From: CALAGB01 sp963789565 | GTDB lineage: Bacteria > Chloroflexota > Chloroflexia > Thermomicrobiales > Thermomicrobiaceae | Reading direction: 5' to 3' | Length of the DNA stretch: 64,000 bases | Assembly (NCBI GenBank): GCA_963789565.1 | Contig: CAWBKX010000002.1 | Coordinates: forward strand, 2,294,001 to 2,358,000 | In this document: one piece after another, positions 22,160-31,489 of the stretch | How positions within the stretch are numbered: position 1 is the first letter of the stretch | How the letters are laid out: each line of letters begins with the position of its first letter | Position numbers and translations under genes: made by a program | The notes under the pieces: model-generated | Databases searched by the model: none | What the model saw: the letters and a program-made list of their open reading frames with translations, nothing else | Told to the model about the DNA's origin: nothing

Positions 22160-24070
22160 TCACACGGCGACGTCTATCGTGGCTTCGCTCTGTGCGGCGT
22201 CCGGCGCGAACTGCGCGTAGTAGAGCTCCTGATAGAGACCAGACAGCCGCAGCAGTTCTTCGTGGGTGCCGCGCTCGACGATCTGTCCACGTTCGACGAC
22301 CAGAATCTGATCCGCCCGTTGAATCGTCGAGAGCCGGTGCGCGATGGCGATCACGGTTCGACCATGGATCAGCCGCTCAAGTGCAAGCTGGATACGTCGT
22401 TCGGCCTGTGAATCGAGTGAGCTGGTCGCTTCGTCGAGGAGCAGGTAGGGCGCCTGGCGCAGCAACGCACGGGCGATGGCGACGCGCTGCTTTTCGCCGC
22501 CCGAGAGCCGGTAACCGCGTTCTCCCACGACCGTCTCGATCCCTTCCGGCAGCCGTGCGACCAGATCGCTCAGCTGCGCCGCCTCGATCACGGATTGCAG
22601 GTCGTCGTCCGACGCCTCCGGGGCGCCATAGCAGATGTTGTCGCGCAGCGTCGCATGAAAGAGGAAGACATCCTGGGTCACGACGGCCAAACGTTCGCGT
22701 AAGGCCGTCCGCTCGATCTGTGACAGCGGTACGCCGTCCAGCTTGATGCATCCAGTGGTCGGATCGTAGAAGCGGGCCGCGAGTGAGAGGATCGTCGTCT
22801 TGCCGGCGCCGCTCGGCCCGACCAGCGCCACCAATCGCCCGGGTGCGGCGCTGAAGGAGATGTCGTGCAGCACTTCGGCGCCCAGACTCTCGTCGCCGGG
22901 TCCGGATGGATAGCGGAAGCCGACCTCTTCGAACTCAATGCCATCGCTCGGCGTCTCCGGCAGCGCTTGCGGTTCAACTGGTTCCGGCACGCGTGGCGGA
23001 ATGTCGATCACTTCGAAGATGCGATCGAACAGAGCCAGTCCGCCCAGCAGCGTGGCGTTGGCGCCAGCGAGGGATGAAGCAGGTGAGTAGAGCTGGGCCA
23101 GATAGGTGGCAAAGGCCACGATGGTGCCAAGCTGAACCTGTCCATGGATCACGAGGTAGGCGCCGTAGGTGTAGAGCGCGGCCGGACCCAACGCGGCCAA
23201 CCCCTGAACCACGACGACCAGCCATTGTCCCTCGAGGATCTGCGTGATCTGTGCTTTGCGGGCGGCGTCGTTCAGGAACGCGAAGCGCCGCGACTCTCGA
23301 TCTTCAGTGCCGAAGCTCTTGACCACCACCGCCCCGGAGAGGTTGAGCGTCTCTCCGAGCATCGTCGAGAGGTCGCCCATGGCGGCCTGGGCGTTCTCGA
23401 CGGCGGCGTAGCGGCGTTTGCCGAAATGGAGCACCGGAAAAGCGAATGCAGGCAGAGCCAGCGCCGCCGCCAGTGCCAACTGCCAATCGATGAAGGCCAT
23501 CACGATCAAGGTCCCGATGACGGTCACCAGGTTGGCGATCGTGCCGAAGAATGACTGCGTCAGAACGTTCTGCAGACTCCCCGCGTCGTTAAGGAAGCGA
23601 GACTGGATCTCGCCCGCCGGTGTCCAGGTGAAGAAATCGATGCCCAGCGACTGCGTGTGGTCGTAGAGCTTCTGCCGCAGATCGGCAATGATCCCCTGCG
23701 CCACGACTGATGCCAGAAAGTTCTGCCCCAACGACAGCACGGCGCCACTCAAGGGGACCAGCAAGAGACCGGCTCCCAGGATCAGCGCCAGGTGGAAGTT
23801 GTGGTGGGGAATCGCGTCGTCGATGAGGCGCCGGATCAGGAGCGGCGGGATAACGCCGAATCCCACGCCGGCCAGCATCAGCAAGCTGCCCGCGAGAAAA
23901 CGGCTGCGATAGTTGCGCACGTATTGCCAGACGCGGGCGAAGGTGCGGCGTGCACTGCGGGGCGGTCCGCTCTGCAGGTATCGCAGCGAACGCTGCTGCT
24001 GCCAGACGCCACGGAGTCCCGGCGATCCGTGCATGCCGCCGCCGCCAAAGCCGCCTCGATTAGCGGCCAT
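22160..24070 (-). CDS. ABC exporter, fused permease-ATPase (ABCB/MsbA type)
   Basis: A 636-residue half-transporter. The N-terminal ~60 residues are Gly/Arg-rich (GGFGGGGMHGSPGLRG). Six helices occupy ~60-350. The ATPase domain follows with Walker A GPSGAGKTT (~430), the Q loop VTQDVF, the ABC signature LSGGEKQR (~535), Walker B YLLLDEATSSLD and the switch His in AIAHRLS. Such proteins export lipids, drugs or peptides as homodimers. The MarR regulator immediately upstream very probably controls it, as in many drug-exporter pairs. Confidence 0.93.
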   Translation of the reverse strand: MAANRGGFGGGGMHGSPGLRGVWQQQRSLRYLQSGPPRSARRTFARVWQYVRNYRSRFLAGSLLMLAGVGFGVIPPLLIRRLIDDAIPHHNFHLALILGAGLLLVPLSGAVLSLGQNFLASVVAQGIIADLRQKLYDHTQSLGIDFFTWTPAGEIQSRFLNDAGSLQNVLTQSFFGTIANLVTVIGTLIVMAFIDWQLALAAALALPAFAFPVLHFGKRRYAAVENAQAAMGDLSTMLGETLNLSGAVVVKSFGTEDRESRRFAFLNDAARKAQITQILEGQWLVVVVQGLAALGPAALYTYGAYLVIHGQVQLGTIVAFATYLAQLYSPASSLAGANATLLGGLALFDRIFEVIDIPPRVPEPVEPQALPETPSDGIEFEEVGFRYPSGPGDESLGAEVLHDISFSAAPGRLVALVGPSGAGKTTILSLAARFYDPTTGCIKLDGVPLSQIERTALRERLAVVTQDVFLFHATLRDNICYGAPEASDDDLQSVIEAAQLSDLVARLPEGIETVVGERGYRLSGGEKQRVAIARALLRQAPYLLLDEATSSLDSQAERRIQLALERLIHGRTVIAIAHRLSTIQRADQILVVERGQIVERGTHEELLRLSGLYQELYYAQFAPDAAQSEATIDVAV

Positions 24071-24115
24071 GCTTGTTCTCTGATTTCACGATGGTAGTTC
24101 TCCAATACCTTTGGG

Positions 24116-24592
24116 TCATCGATGGTTGTCGTTCGTGAGCTTGTCGAGGAGGTGAGCCAATATCTGCTGCTCCTCGTCATCGAGCTCGTTCAGGGCCAGT
24201 TCGACACGCGCGAAATAGACCTCGTTCGCCTGCTGCAGCGCATGACTGCCCGTCTCCGTCAGTCCGACGAAGACCTCGCGCTGGTCCCCCTGCGGCTCAC
24301 GGATGCGGCTGATGAAGCCGAACTCCTCCAGCTTGCTGAGCATGCGAGTCGCCCCGGCCGAAGTGACCCCCAGGCGGTCAGCCAGATCGCTGACTCGAAC
24401 CGGTGGACGATGGACGATCAGGTCGTGGAGGGTCAAGAGTGCGCGCCGCTGTCGGCGCGAGAGAGGCCCGAACTCGCGTCCGAGACTGTTGGCCCAGAGA
24501 TCCAGCGCGCGTCCGATGGCGGGCGCGGCGCCGCGCGGTTGCGCATCGGTCGAAATGTCGTCGGTCATTGGCTGTTCGGTCATGTCGGCCAT
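24116..24592 (-). CDS. MarR-family regulator of the ABC exporter
   Basis: A 158-residue winged-helix protein. The HTH is at ~60-85 (VRVSDLADRLGVTSAGATRM) and the wing is near EPQGDQREVFVGLTETG, followed by the C-terminal dimer helix. It is the first gene of a two-gene unit with the ABC exporter, which starts 45 bases later. A perfect TAGTTAACTA dyad lies 50 bases upstream in its promoter, the standard setup of MarR autorepression lifted by a ligand that the exporter then removes. The N-terminal 25 residues are variable, and the true start could be the second Met (residue 4 or 9). Confidence 0.9.
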   Translation of the reverse strand: MADMTEQPMTDDISTDAQPRGAAPAIGRALDLWANSLGREFGPLSRRQRRALLTLHDLIVHRPPVRVSDLADRLGVTSAGATRMLSKLEEFGFISRIREPQGDQREVFVGLTETGSHALQQANEVYFARVELALNELDDEEQQILAHLLDKLTNDNHR

Positions 24593-24642
24593 CCATCACA
24601 CGGATCGATTGCGGTTGATGCTCACCTGGACGAGGTATCATG

Positions 24643-24652
24643 TAGTTAACTA
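24643..24652. promoter_or_regulatory. TAGTTAACTA operator upstream of marR-ABC operon
   Basis: A perfect 10-bp dyad in an AT-rich stretch of GC-rich DNA, 50 bases before the MarR start. The leftward strand has TATACT at 24668-24663 as a possible -10, which would put the dyad just downstream of the start point. Position and symmetry fit binding by the MarR protein itself. Confidence 0.6.
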
Positions 24653-24730
24653 ACTTAGTCAAGTATATCAAAAGACGTAAGGCGATTCGAGTTTCGACGA
24701 GTGGGGGTGTTTCCTGAGTTTGAGTAGAGG

Positions 24731-25381
24731 TCAGGAACGCTGGCGGATGACGTAGCCGCAGACGCGATCGCCGTTCAGCAGATGGCTGGCGCGCTCGACG
24801 TCCGCATCGAGGAGCTGGCGAAACATGTCCGCCTCATAATTGCAGGCCACCGGAAAGCAGGTCGCCACGCGATTGATGGCGCAGTTGTACTGCTTGATCA
24901 TGTAGGTGGTCTCGTCACACTGCTCCCAAACGGCGTAATAGCCTAATTCGTCCATCCCCTCGGCCAGGGCTGCCACCCGCTCGCGCAGGTTGCGCGCGTG
25001 ACTCAGGCGCTCGCGCAGGAACTCGCGAGTGCGCTCAGAGCGGCGCTCGAGGAGTAGATTGACCTTGGGTTCGCCGTCGATCTGGAGCAGGTCGGTGAGG
25101 AGCTCGGTGACAACCAAGTCGTAGTGTTTGGGGAAGAAATCCTCGGCCAGCGGCGCAACGCGATAGACGTTGGCCGGTCGCCCGACCGAGCGTCGGACCA
25201 CGCTCGACTCGATCAGCTCATCGCTCTCGAGCGCCGCCAGGTGTTTGCGGACCGCCATGGAGGTGATGCCCAGCAGATTCGCAAGCTGATCCGCGGTTAG
25301 CCCGTCGCTCTTCTTCAATGTGTAAAGAATCTTGCGACGAGTAACCCCACGCGGCGCATGCGGTTTGCTGTTCGTGGCCAT
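24731..25381 (-). CDS. SufR-like Fe-S-sensing DeoR/ArsR-type regulator
   Basis: A 216-residue protein with a winged HTH at ~10-70 (GLTADQLANLLGITSMAVRK, then SVVRRSVGRPANVYRV) and a C-terminal domain with four cysteines (YNCAINRVATCFPVAC, then DRVCGYVI). This arrangement matches SufR-type repressors, which bind an Fe-S cluster and repress the suf genes when clusters are plentiful. No suf genes lie in the window, so it acts at a distance or on the adjacent divergent gene at 25656. A soluble dimer is expected. Confidence 0.82.
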   Translation of the reverse strand: MATNSKPHAPRGVTRRKILYTLKKSDGLTADQLANLLGITSMAVRKHLAALESDELIESSVVRRSVGRPANVYRVAPLAEDFFPKHYDLVVTELLTDLLQIDGEPKVNLLLERRSERTREFLRERLSHARNLRERVAALAEGMDELGYYAVWEQCDETTYMIKQYNCAINRVATCFPVACNYEADMFRQLLDADVERASHLLNGDRVCGYVIRQRS

Positions 25382-25655
25382 TGTCCCTCCGAGTCAGATC
25401 ATAACATAAATCGCGATATTTCTCGTTGCGGCACGCCGTGCGGTTGACGTGTGCGCCGTGATGATGGGACCTGCGTACTCGCTCCCAAGAAGACCGTCCC
25501 ATCCGTACAGCGACTAAAAGCCTCTCTGAATCTGACGGTCGACTTCCTATACTGAATGATGCGCGGTGGTGCATCACGTTCCTGCGACGCGCGAGCGGGA
25601 GAACGTACCACTCCATGAAAGATCCTGACGGCATCGAGGGAGTTCAGCGGGGGAC

Positions 25656-26903
25656 ATGTCGTATCAGACTCGATCGATCATCGTGAATCGGCGCATCGCG
25701 ACGCTCTCCTATTTCGGAGGGATCTCATTGCTGCTGATCCCGTTCCGGCCGCGCAGCCGCTACGTTGCGCGTCACGTGACGGTGGCCGGCGGACTCCAGC
25801 TGATCCGCTTCGTCTGGGCCACGCTCACGATCATCGTCTGGAGTTTGAGCACCAACGAGGAGTCGTCGAAGGGCGTTCATCATCTGCTCCTCGATATGTG
25901 TATGCTCCTCACCACTGGCATCCCCTGGCCCTCCGGCATCGATACGCGATTTGCCCTGGCGCTCTCGCTTCCGATCGGCTGTACCTGGATCCTGGGACTG
26001 GTCGGATCCTATCTGGCCGCCACAGGTCGAACCGTCGACCTGGAAGCTTGCTTCGGCGCGGATTGGTCGGGCGAGATGATCTATCCGCATGAGGATTCCA
26101 ACGACAATGAGCGCCATCACAACACCAAACGAGCCGAGGACCGCTCGCGTGTAAAGGAAGTGACCGAGCAGCGGTTGGATCGCATCTGGCAGGCGTCGCA
26201 GGTAGCCGCCGTGGAGCGGCGCCGCAGCGAGCGTCTGGAGCAGGTTCGGGTCGATCAGGACGCGGTGCTGAGTCGCATCGCGAATCTGAATCGGATGCTG
26301 TCACTGGGCGAGATCAGTCTGACGCGCTTCAACGCGGTCTATGCCGACCTCATTGACTACCTCAACGTGCTGCGCATCGAGATGAGTGACCTCGAGATGC
26401 GCCGGCTGGATGCCGTGGATTTCAGCGATCAACGGCCGCGCCCACCGACGATCGATCATGTGCCGGACACACGCGTTCTGACCCTGGCGATCGTCGACAT
26501 GAGCGGTTTGCCGCTGCGCACCTACGGGGATTTCTCCTTGGATGAATCGGTCATTACCGGAATGGTGACGGCGTTCGAGAGCCTTTCGGCAGAGATGTTC
26601 GGGTCACATGTCCACAAGACGCAGCTCTCCGACGGCCAGGTCGTCCACTTCGTGCGCGGCCAGTTTACCGTCGCCTACGCAGTTTTCGACGACGAGGCCG
26701 CGCCGGAGCAGATCTTCCGCCTGCGTGAGTTTCTCGAGACCTTCGAGAAGATCAACGAGGCTGAGCTGCAGCGCTTGCCGATCGACCCCAGTGTCCTGAC
26801 AGACTCCGCAACACCTTTTGACTTCGTCCCGCGTGAGACGACCCTCGGCGACGTGAAGCCCCTTCCCAAGCCGGTGCCGATCCGCCAGATCGGGAATCAG
26901 TAA
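25656..26903 (+). CDS. membrane protein with C-terminal roadblock-like domain, unknown function
   Basis: A 415-residue protein I cannot assign. Residues ~10-140 have three to four hydrophobic segments with a DUF4870-like feel (YFGGISLLLIPFRPRSRYVA). Residues ~150-250 are charged and coiled-coil-like (RIANLNRMLSLGEISLTRFN, DYLNVLRIEMSDLEMRRLDA). Residues ~270-375 read like a roadblock/LC7 or GTPase-partner fold (TLAIVDMSGLPLRTYGDFSL, then EQIFRLREFLETFEKINEAE). Roadblock proteins often control small GTPases or polarity. It is divergent from the SufR-like gene. The ATG is preceded by GGGGGA. Confidence 0.65.
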   Translation: MSYQTRSIIVNRRIATLSYFGGISLLLIPFRPRSRYVARHVTVAGGLQLIRFVWATLTIIVWSLSTNEESSKGVHHLLLDMCMLLTTGIPWPSGIDTRFALALSLPIGCTWILGLVGSYLAATGRTVDLEACFGADWSGEMIYPHEDSNDNERHHNTKRAEDRSRVKEVTEQRLDRIWQASQVAAVERRRSERLEQVRVDQDAVLSRIANLNRMLSLGEISLTRFNAVYADLIDYLNVLRIEMSDLEMRRLDAVDFSDQRPRPPTIDHVPDTRVLTLAIVDMSGLPLRTYGDFSLDESVITGMVTAFESLSAEMFGSHVHKTQLSDGQVVHFVRGQFTVAYAVFDDEAAPEQIFRLREFLETFEKINEAELQRLPIDPSVLTDSATPFDFVPRETTLGDVKPLPKPVPIRQIGNQ

Positions 26904-26906
26904 CCG

Positions 26907-29111
26907 CTAAGGCTGCTCCAGTTCCTCGTCCCATTCCTCGTCATCGGTCGCTACCGGCGACTCGCTGGGTCGTCGGCTGAACATGTTGAGCTCGATCACG
27001 TGCGCCCAGCCGAATATCAGGCCGCCCGCGACAAGGATCAACCCGAGCCCAGAGAAGACCGCACCGGCATAGTCGACTGCGGGCTCATAGTGGTAGACGA
27101 CGGTGTGCGTGCCTGGATCGAGCTTGATGGCCGGCAGGACGTTGTCGATCGTCGTGATTTTTGCGTCGTGCCCGTCGACTGTCGCCTTCCAACCCGGATA
27201 GTAGGGATCGGCCACCACCAGATAGGCGGCGTCCGACGTCTTCACGCTGAATCGATCTTCTTCGCGGCTCAACAACGTCGGCGCCACCCCGTTCGAGGAT
27301 GGCTGCACCTTGCCCAGTGTCGGGGCGTTCCCCTGCTGATCCGGCTGAACCAGATAGGCCGGTCCGGCATCCAGCGTGTTGCGGTAGATGAAGAGCTTGT
27401 CCATCTCCTGGATGAATTTCAGATTCGGATCGTCGAGCTTTTCGTCGGAGACGACGATACCGACGTCCATCAACCCCAGGAGGTACGGATTCGGCTTTCC
27501 CGGTAACGCCGGGATGGTCAACTGATACCCCGTAAAGGTGTAGCCGCCCGCAGGTTGCATGTAGCGGACGTAGGACTCGATCATCAGCGGGTCCCAGCCG
27601 TCGGCCAGGCGCATGCTCAGATCGACGGCTCCCAGCTGCCAGAGGTTGCGTTGGACTCCGTAGACACGGCTCGATCCAGCCAGTTCAGCCACGCGCTTCG
27701 CTCTTGGCGACGGTGTGGTCGAGAAGGTGATCGATCCGACCTGCGCCCGACCCTGGTCCGTCTTGATCAAGGTCGAGGTCACCAGAAGTAGGGCAAAGAT
27801 GCCGAGCGCCAGCTGACCGCGCCGTACCAGACGTTCGTCATAACCGCGCATCAGCCCCAGCAGCGCTTCGGTCCCCAGTCCGGCGAGGAGGGCGATGCCC
27901 AGCAAGGCCACCAGCCATATGCGGGAGAGACCGTGGAAGCGGTTGAATTCGGGCAGCACGTGAGCTGCCAGGTAGAAGACGGGCGACGCGTTCCCCATGG
28001 CCAGGGTGGCGACCACTACGATGCCGCCGAGGAGCGGCAATGCGCGCCTGCCTGCGGCGATCGCGCCGAGGGTCGCCAGCATGAGAACCACTCCGCCCGG
28101 CTGGATCACGTTCTCCCAGGGGACGTTCGACGCTGGTGGATGGCCGATCAACGCGCGCATGAATTGCACGATCGGGTATTTGTCGGTCGCGGCGACGTCA
28201 TCCTGCCGAGTCGAGAGGGCCGTGAACTGTGCGAGTGGCAGCAGATGGATCGTCGCCAGCAGCAAACCGGTCACTCCCGCCGCGATCAGCCCGGCGACGG
28301 GCGCGCGCAGATCGCGCCAGGTCGCTTGACGATAGCGCGTGAACAGGAGCCAGAGCGCCACTACGCCGGTCATCAGCAGACCGTAGTAGGCCATCTGGGG
28401 ATGTCCAGCCAGGAGGGTCAGCCCGAGAATCACGCCGAACGGCGCGGCCCAGCGGCGTGGATTGCGCACCGTCGCCCAGGCACCGAGGGCGAGCCAGGGA
28501 TACCAGGCGACCGTCTGTACGACGGTGAAGTGACCGGCGCCCAGGTGGCTGATGAGTCGCGGCGTCGCCATGAAGCTGACGGCCGCGACGAGCGCGGGCC
28601 AGCGTGTTAAGTGGAAGGCTCGTCGCGCGAGGAGCAGTGTGCCGAAGCCTGCCAGCATCAGGTGCCCGAGCAGCAAGATCAGATAATAGTCTCGTAGCGG
28701 GAAGAAGTTCATCAGCTGCGTCGGCGGGTAGAACATGGCAGCCAGCGGATCCGCGGCGAGTGGTCGACCACCGGCGAAGAAGGGATTCCAGAGCGGCAGC
28801 CGGTGTTCCAGCGCAATAGTCCGCTTGATCAGGATGGCACTGGGCCAATGGCTGATCATCAGATCGCTGTCGGGATACGCGGCGGGCAATTCGTTGGAGT
28901 GGATCGGTGCCGGCCAGAGGACCCCCGCCGCCACTACCAGAAACAGGATCGTTTCGCCCAGCAAGATGAGCCAGGGTCGTGGGCTTGCCCAAGAGCCCCT
29001 CTCCAGCTCGCCAGGTGATGACGCGTGTGTTGTCGAGGACTGGACTTCCCGCGGCGATGGCACGCTCAGTTCGCGTTTCATCGCCGAACGGTCGAAGCTC
29101 GCATGCCGCAC
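26907..29111 (-). CDS. YfhO-family multi-pass membrane protein
   Basis: A 734-residue protein with about 12-13 helices, beginning at ~50. PAAYPDSDLMISHWP (first outer loop with acidic pair) and FFAGGRPLAADPLAAMFYPP are typical of YfhO/GT-C-like proteins, and the C-terminal outer domain has YLVVADPYYPGWKATVDG, a YfhO hallmark. In Gram-positives YfhO glycosylates lipoteichoic acid; here it would act on some lipid- or polymer-linked substrate with a polyprenyl-phosphate sugar donor. The start is uncertain: ATG at 29111 or 29078, and neither has a clear ribosome site. It is convergent with the roadblock-like gene, with only three bases between stops. Confidence 0.85.
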   Translation of the reverse strand: MRHASFDRSAMKRELSVPSPREVQSSTTHASSPGELERGSWASPRPWLILLGETILFLVVAAGVLWPAPIHSNELPAAYPDSDLMISHWPSAILIKRTIALEHRLPLWNPFFAGGRPLAADPLAAMFYPPTQLMNFFPLRDYYLILLLGHLMLAGFGTLLLARRAFHLTRWPALVAAVSFMATPRLISHLGAGHFTVVQTVAWYPWLALGAWATVRNPRRWAAPFGVILGLTLLAGHPQMAYYGLLMTGVVALWLLFTRYRQATWRDLRAPVAGLIAAGVTGLLLATIHLLPLAQFTALSTRQDDVAATDKYPIVQFMRALIGHPPASNVPWENVIQPGGVVLMLATLGAIAAGRRALPLLGGIVVVATLAMGNASPVFYLAAHVLPEFNRFHGLSRIWLVALLGIALLAGLGTEALLGLMRGYDERLVRRGQLALGIFALLLVTSTLIKTDQGRAQVGSITFSTTPSPRAKRVAELAGSSRVYGVQRNLWQLGAVDLSMRLADGWDPLMIESYVRYMQPAGGYTFTGYQLTIPALPGKPNPYLLGLMDVGIVVSDEKLDDPNLKFIQEMDKLFIYRNTLDAGPAYLVQPDQQGNAPTLGKVQPSSNGVAPTLLSREEDRFSVKTSDAAYLVVADPYYPGWKATVDGHDAKITTIDNVLPAIKLDPGTHTVVYHYEPAVDYAGAVFSGLGLILVAGGLIFGWAHVIELNMFSRRPSESPVATDDEEWDEELEQP

Positions 29112-29522
29112 GGTGTCGACTCTCTGTTCATTGCAGGGGGTTGGTCGTTTGCCTGAGACGCCAGGCTACGAGTGAGCGACACGTGGGGTTGTCGGGCGCG
29201 CCAGTCTGCTCGGCCGTGTCGTTCGGCGGGAAACGGAATCCTCAGGGGCCTGGAATCGACGTCGCCAACTCGAATCGGACGCATGGATCAGCGTCCCCGT
29301 CCTCTGTTGGCTGGGAGGTCTCTTGATCCATTCACGTTTTAGCGGGTGTCTCCTCAGTGCACAAATGCAAGATGAACTGCCTCGTGCCGGGTCGTCGGTG
29401 TCGGTGGTTTGGTCGATCGAGGTAGCGTCTGACCGGGTGACGGTCGTTGTTCGTTCGATCGACAATTTATCATGGTGCCACCGTGGAGCTCACAACGTCA
29501 ATCCGGTCGATGGTTGCTCCGA
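29112..29522. other. intergenic region between MFS and YfhO genes
   Basis: 411 bases with no credible gene. It holds the leftward YfhO promoter and the 3' flank of the MFS gene. An inverted repeat with arms TCGATCGA at 29413-29420 and 29455-29462, enclosing GACCG/CGGTC, can form a cruciform or an RNA hairpin at the MFS 3' end, so it may be the MFS terminator. Confidence 0.4.
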
Positions 29523-30797
29523 TCAGGATTGGGATGTCGCGGCCCGGGTCGATGGCGCCTGATCGTCCGGTTCAAGCTCCTGACCGCGATAGCTCCAGAG
29601 CGGTCGTGCCCACCATCGCGAGAGGAATGCCATCACGAGGCAGGTCGCTCCGCCGATGACCATGGCATTCCCCGCACCGACGGCGCTGGCGACCATCCCC
29701 GCCTGAAAATCGCCCAGACGCGGGCCGCCGGTGGCAAAGGTCGAGGCCAGGGCGCCGACCCGTCCACGCAGGCTGTCCGGAGTCGCGAGCTGGCGCGCGA
29801 TGCCTCGCAGCGCGGAGCTGACCGCATCCAAACTGCCCGAAATGGCCAGTAGAACGAGCGCCAGCGCGAATGAGTGGACCAAGCCGAAGAGTGCCAGCAC
29901 GCCGCCATAGGCCAGGATCGTGAGCGCCACGAGACGACCAGGCCGCTTCGGAAGCGGCGTCACGGTGAAGAGTGCCGAACCGAAGACCGCTCCAAAACTG
30001 ACCGACGCATACAGGAATCCGAGTCCCTGAGCTCCGACCTTCAACACGGTCTCGGCGAAGATCGGCAAGAGCCCGAAGCGGGAGGCGAAGAGGACCGCCA
30101 GAAAGTCGATCACCATCAGCTGCCAGAGGACTGGGCGTTCGTGCACGAAGGTCAGTCCGTCGATCAGTGCGGCAATTCCGCGACGTGGCAGCGGCACCGG
30201 GGTGATGCGAGAGCGCATAGCGACTAGCGCCGCCACCACCACGAAGAAGGAGGCCGCGTCGATCCAATAGGCGGCTGCGACACCCAACCCACCGATCACC
30301 AACCCACCGACGGCTGGTCCGACCACGGCCGCGGCGTTGAAAGCCAGCACGTTGAGCGTCAGGGCATTCGCCAGCCGTTCCCGATCGACCAATGCCGGGA
30401 TGAACGCCTGTGTGGTGGGGACACTGACGGCGGACGCCGCTGCCGTGAGGACCGCGAATGCATAGAGGACGGTGATGTTGGTCAGGCCGGATTGGATCGC
30501 GACTGCCAGTAAGGCGCTGAAGAGCGCCAGGATCGTCTGCGAGATGAGCATCAAGACGCGTCGATCGACCTGATCCGCCAGTGTGCCGCCGAACAGCGAG
30601 AGGAGGATGGTGGGGATGGCCCGGGCCAGCGCGATGCCGCCCAGCAGCGCCGCTGAACCGGTCAGATCGTAGACCAGCCAGCCGAGCGCAACGGTCTGAA
30701 TCTGCGTCCCGACGTTGGAGATGAATTGGCTTGACCAGATAAGCGTGAAGTCGCGATGGACGAGGGCGGCGAGCGCGGGCGGCGGCCACCGTTTCAT
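29523..30797 (-). CDS. MFS transporter of the EntS/MFS_3 type
   Basis: A 424-residue protein with about 12 helices and the usual MFS loop motif between helices 2 and 3 (GGTLADQVDRRVLM, ~residue 65). N-terminal FTLIWSSQFISNVGTQIQTV resembles the EntS/TetV-like exporter group (siderophore, drug or sugar efflux). Substrate unknown. It runs leftward alone; the next gene (a lipoprotein) is about 140 bases upstream with a hairpin between. Confidence 0.88.
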   Translation of the reverse strand: MKRWPPPALAALVHRDFTLIWSSQFISNVGTQIQTVALGWLVYDLTGSAALLGGIALARAIPTILLSLFGGTLADQVDRRVLMLISQTILALFSALLAVAIQSGLTNITVLYAFAVLTAAASAVSVPTTQAFIPALVDRERLANALTLNVLAFNAAAVVGPAVGGLVIGGLGVAAAYWIDAASFFVVVAALVAMRSRITPVPLPRRGIAALIDGLTFVHERPVLWQLMVIDFLAVLFASRFGLLPIFAETVLKVGAQGLGFLYASVSFGAVFGSALFTVTPLPKRPGRLVALTILAYGGVLALFGLVHSFALALVLLAISGSLDAVSSALRGIARQLATPDSLRGRVGALASTFATGGPRLGDFQAGMVASAVGAGNAMVIGGATCLVMAFLSRWWARPLWSYRGQELEPDDQAPSTRAATSQS

Positions 30798-30918
30798 ACG
30801 AGTTCGTTCCCCCGGTGAATCCCCTGAGACGGCGTCGGTCGCGCCCGATGATGCGAATCGTTGGCGTCAAACATCGTCCGGTATCGTACCAGACCTTGCC
30901 CGATTTGCTTACGCCTTT

Positions 30919-30940
30919 AGCAGCTCCTTTCGGAGCTGCT
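30919..30940 (-). terminator. hairpin overlapping the lipoprotein stop codon
   Basis: Perfect 9-bp arms AGCAGCTCC (30919-30927) and GGAGCTGCT (30932-30940). On the minus strand the loop is GAAA, a very stable tetraloop. It begins within the stop codon of the lipoprotein gene. There is no U-tract, so it may protect the 3' end or act with Rho. Confidence 0.55.
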
Positions 30941-31400
30941 AGCTGACCGTGAAGTCTTTGCTCACGCCGTTCACGGTGACGGTGTATTTGCCTGGGTCGA
31001 GCGTCCCCAACGCAACCGAGTGCTGATAGGTGGTGGCGACCTGCGCGCAGACCATGCCAGTCGGCCGCTCGCCCATGATGGTGATGGTGAAGTCGGCTCC
31101 GTCGTTGGTCACCTCCGGCTGTTTCACCGTCGTGCAAGAGTCGGGAATGATGCCGGTCACGCTGACGGAGATCTGAGGTGGGTAGCTCTCGGCGATCAAG
31201 ACGTCGACGTTGGTGACCTGAAGGGGTGAGCTGGTCATGGATCCACTTCCTGTCGGTGTGGCCTGGCTGGTGGCGGTGGTTCCGCTGCTTCCGCTGTTCC
31301 CGCACGCGGAGACGAGCGCGAGCACCACAAGCGTCACCAGCAGGCTGATCGTTGTCGATCGTGGGCGAGACGAATTTGGCGTAAATGGGGCGGATAGCAT
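30939..31400 (-). CDS. small lipoprotein, unknown function
   Basis: A 153-residue protein with an N-terminal signal and lipobox LVSAC (~residue 27), then a Ser/Thr/Gly linker and one beta-sandwich-like domain (VDVLIAESYPPQISVSVTG ... KYTVTVNGVSKDFTVS). Two Cys (DSCTTV, MVCAQV) could form a disulfide. Similar domains occur in secreted inhibitors and inter-alpha-like 'YtkA/intracellular-protease-inhibitor' folds, but I do not claim one. The ATG at 31400 is preferred over an upstream TTG because GAGGAA sits seven bases before it. Confidence 0.7.
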   Translation of the reverse strand: MLSAPFTPNSSRPRSTTISLLVTLVVLALVSACGNSGSSGTTATSQATPTGSGSMTSSPLQVTNVDVLIAESYPPQISVSVTGIIPDSCTTVKQPEVTNDGADFTITIMGERPTGMVCAQVATTYQHSVALGTLDPGKYTVTVNGVSKDFTVS

Positions 31401-31489
31401 TGCGCGATTCCTCTGCAAACGGTAGCTACATATGGTTCACCGCGGATGAAGTGAACCGATCTCATCCATTGAGACGTTGAAAATGAACG

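Noticed and set aside
29572..31305. 577-codon frame overlapping the MFS and lipoprotein genes
   Set aside because: Arg/His-rich shadow of two supported genes; no domain and no ribosome site.
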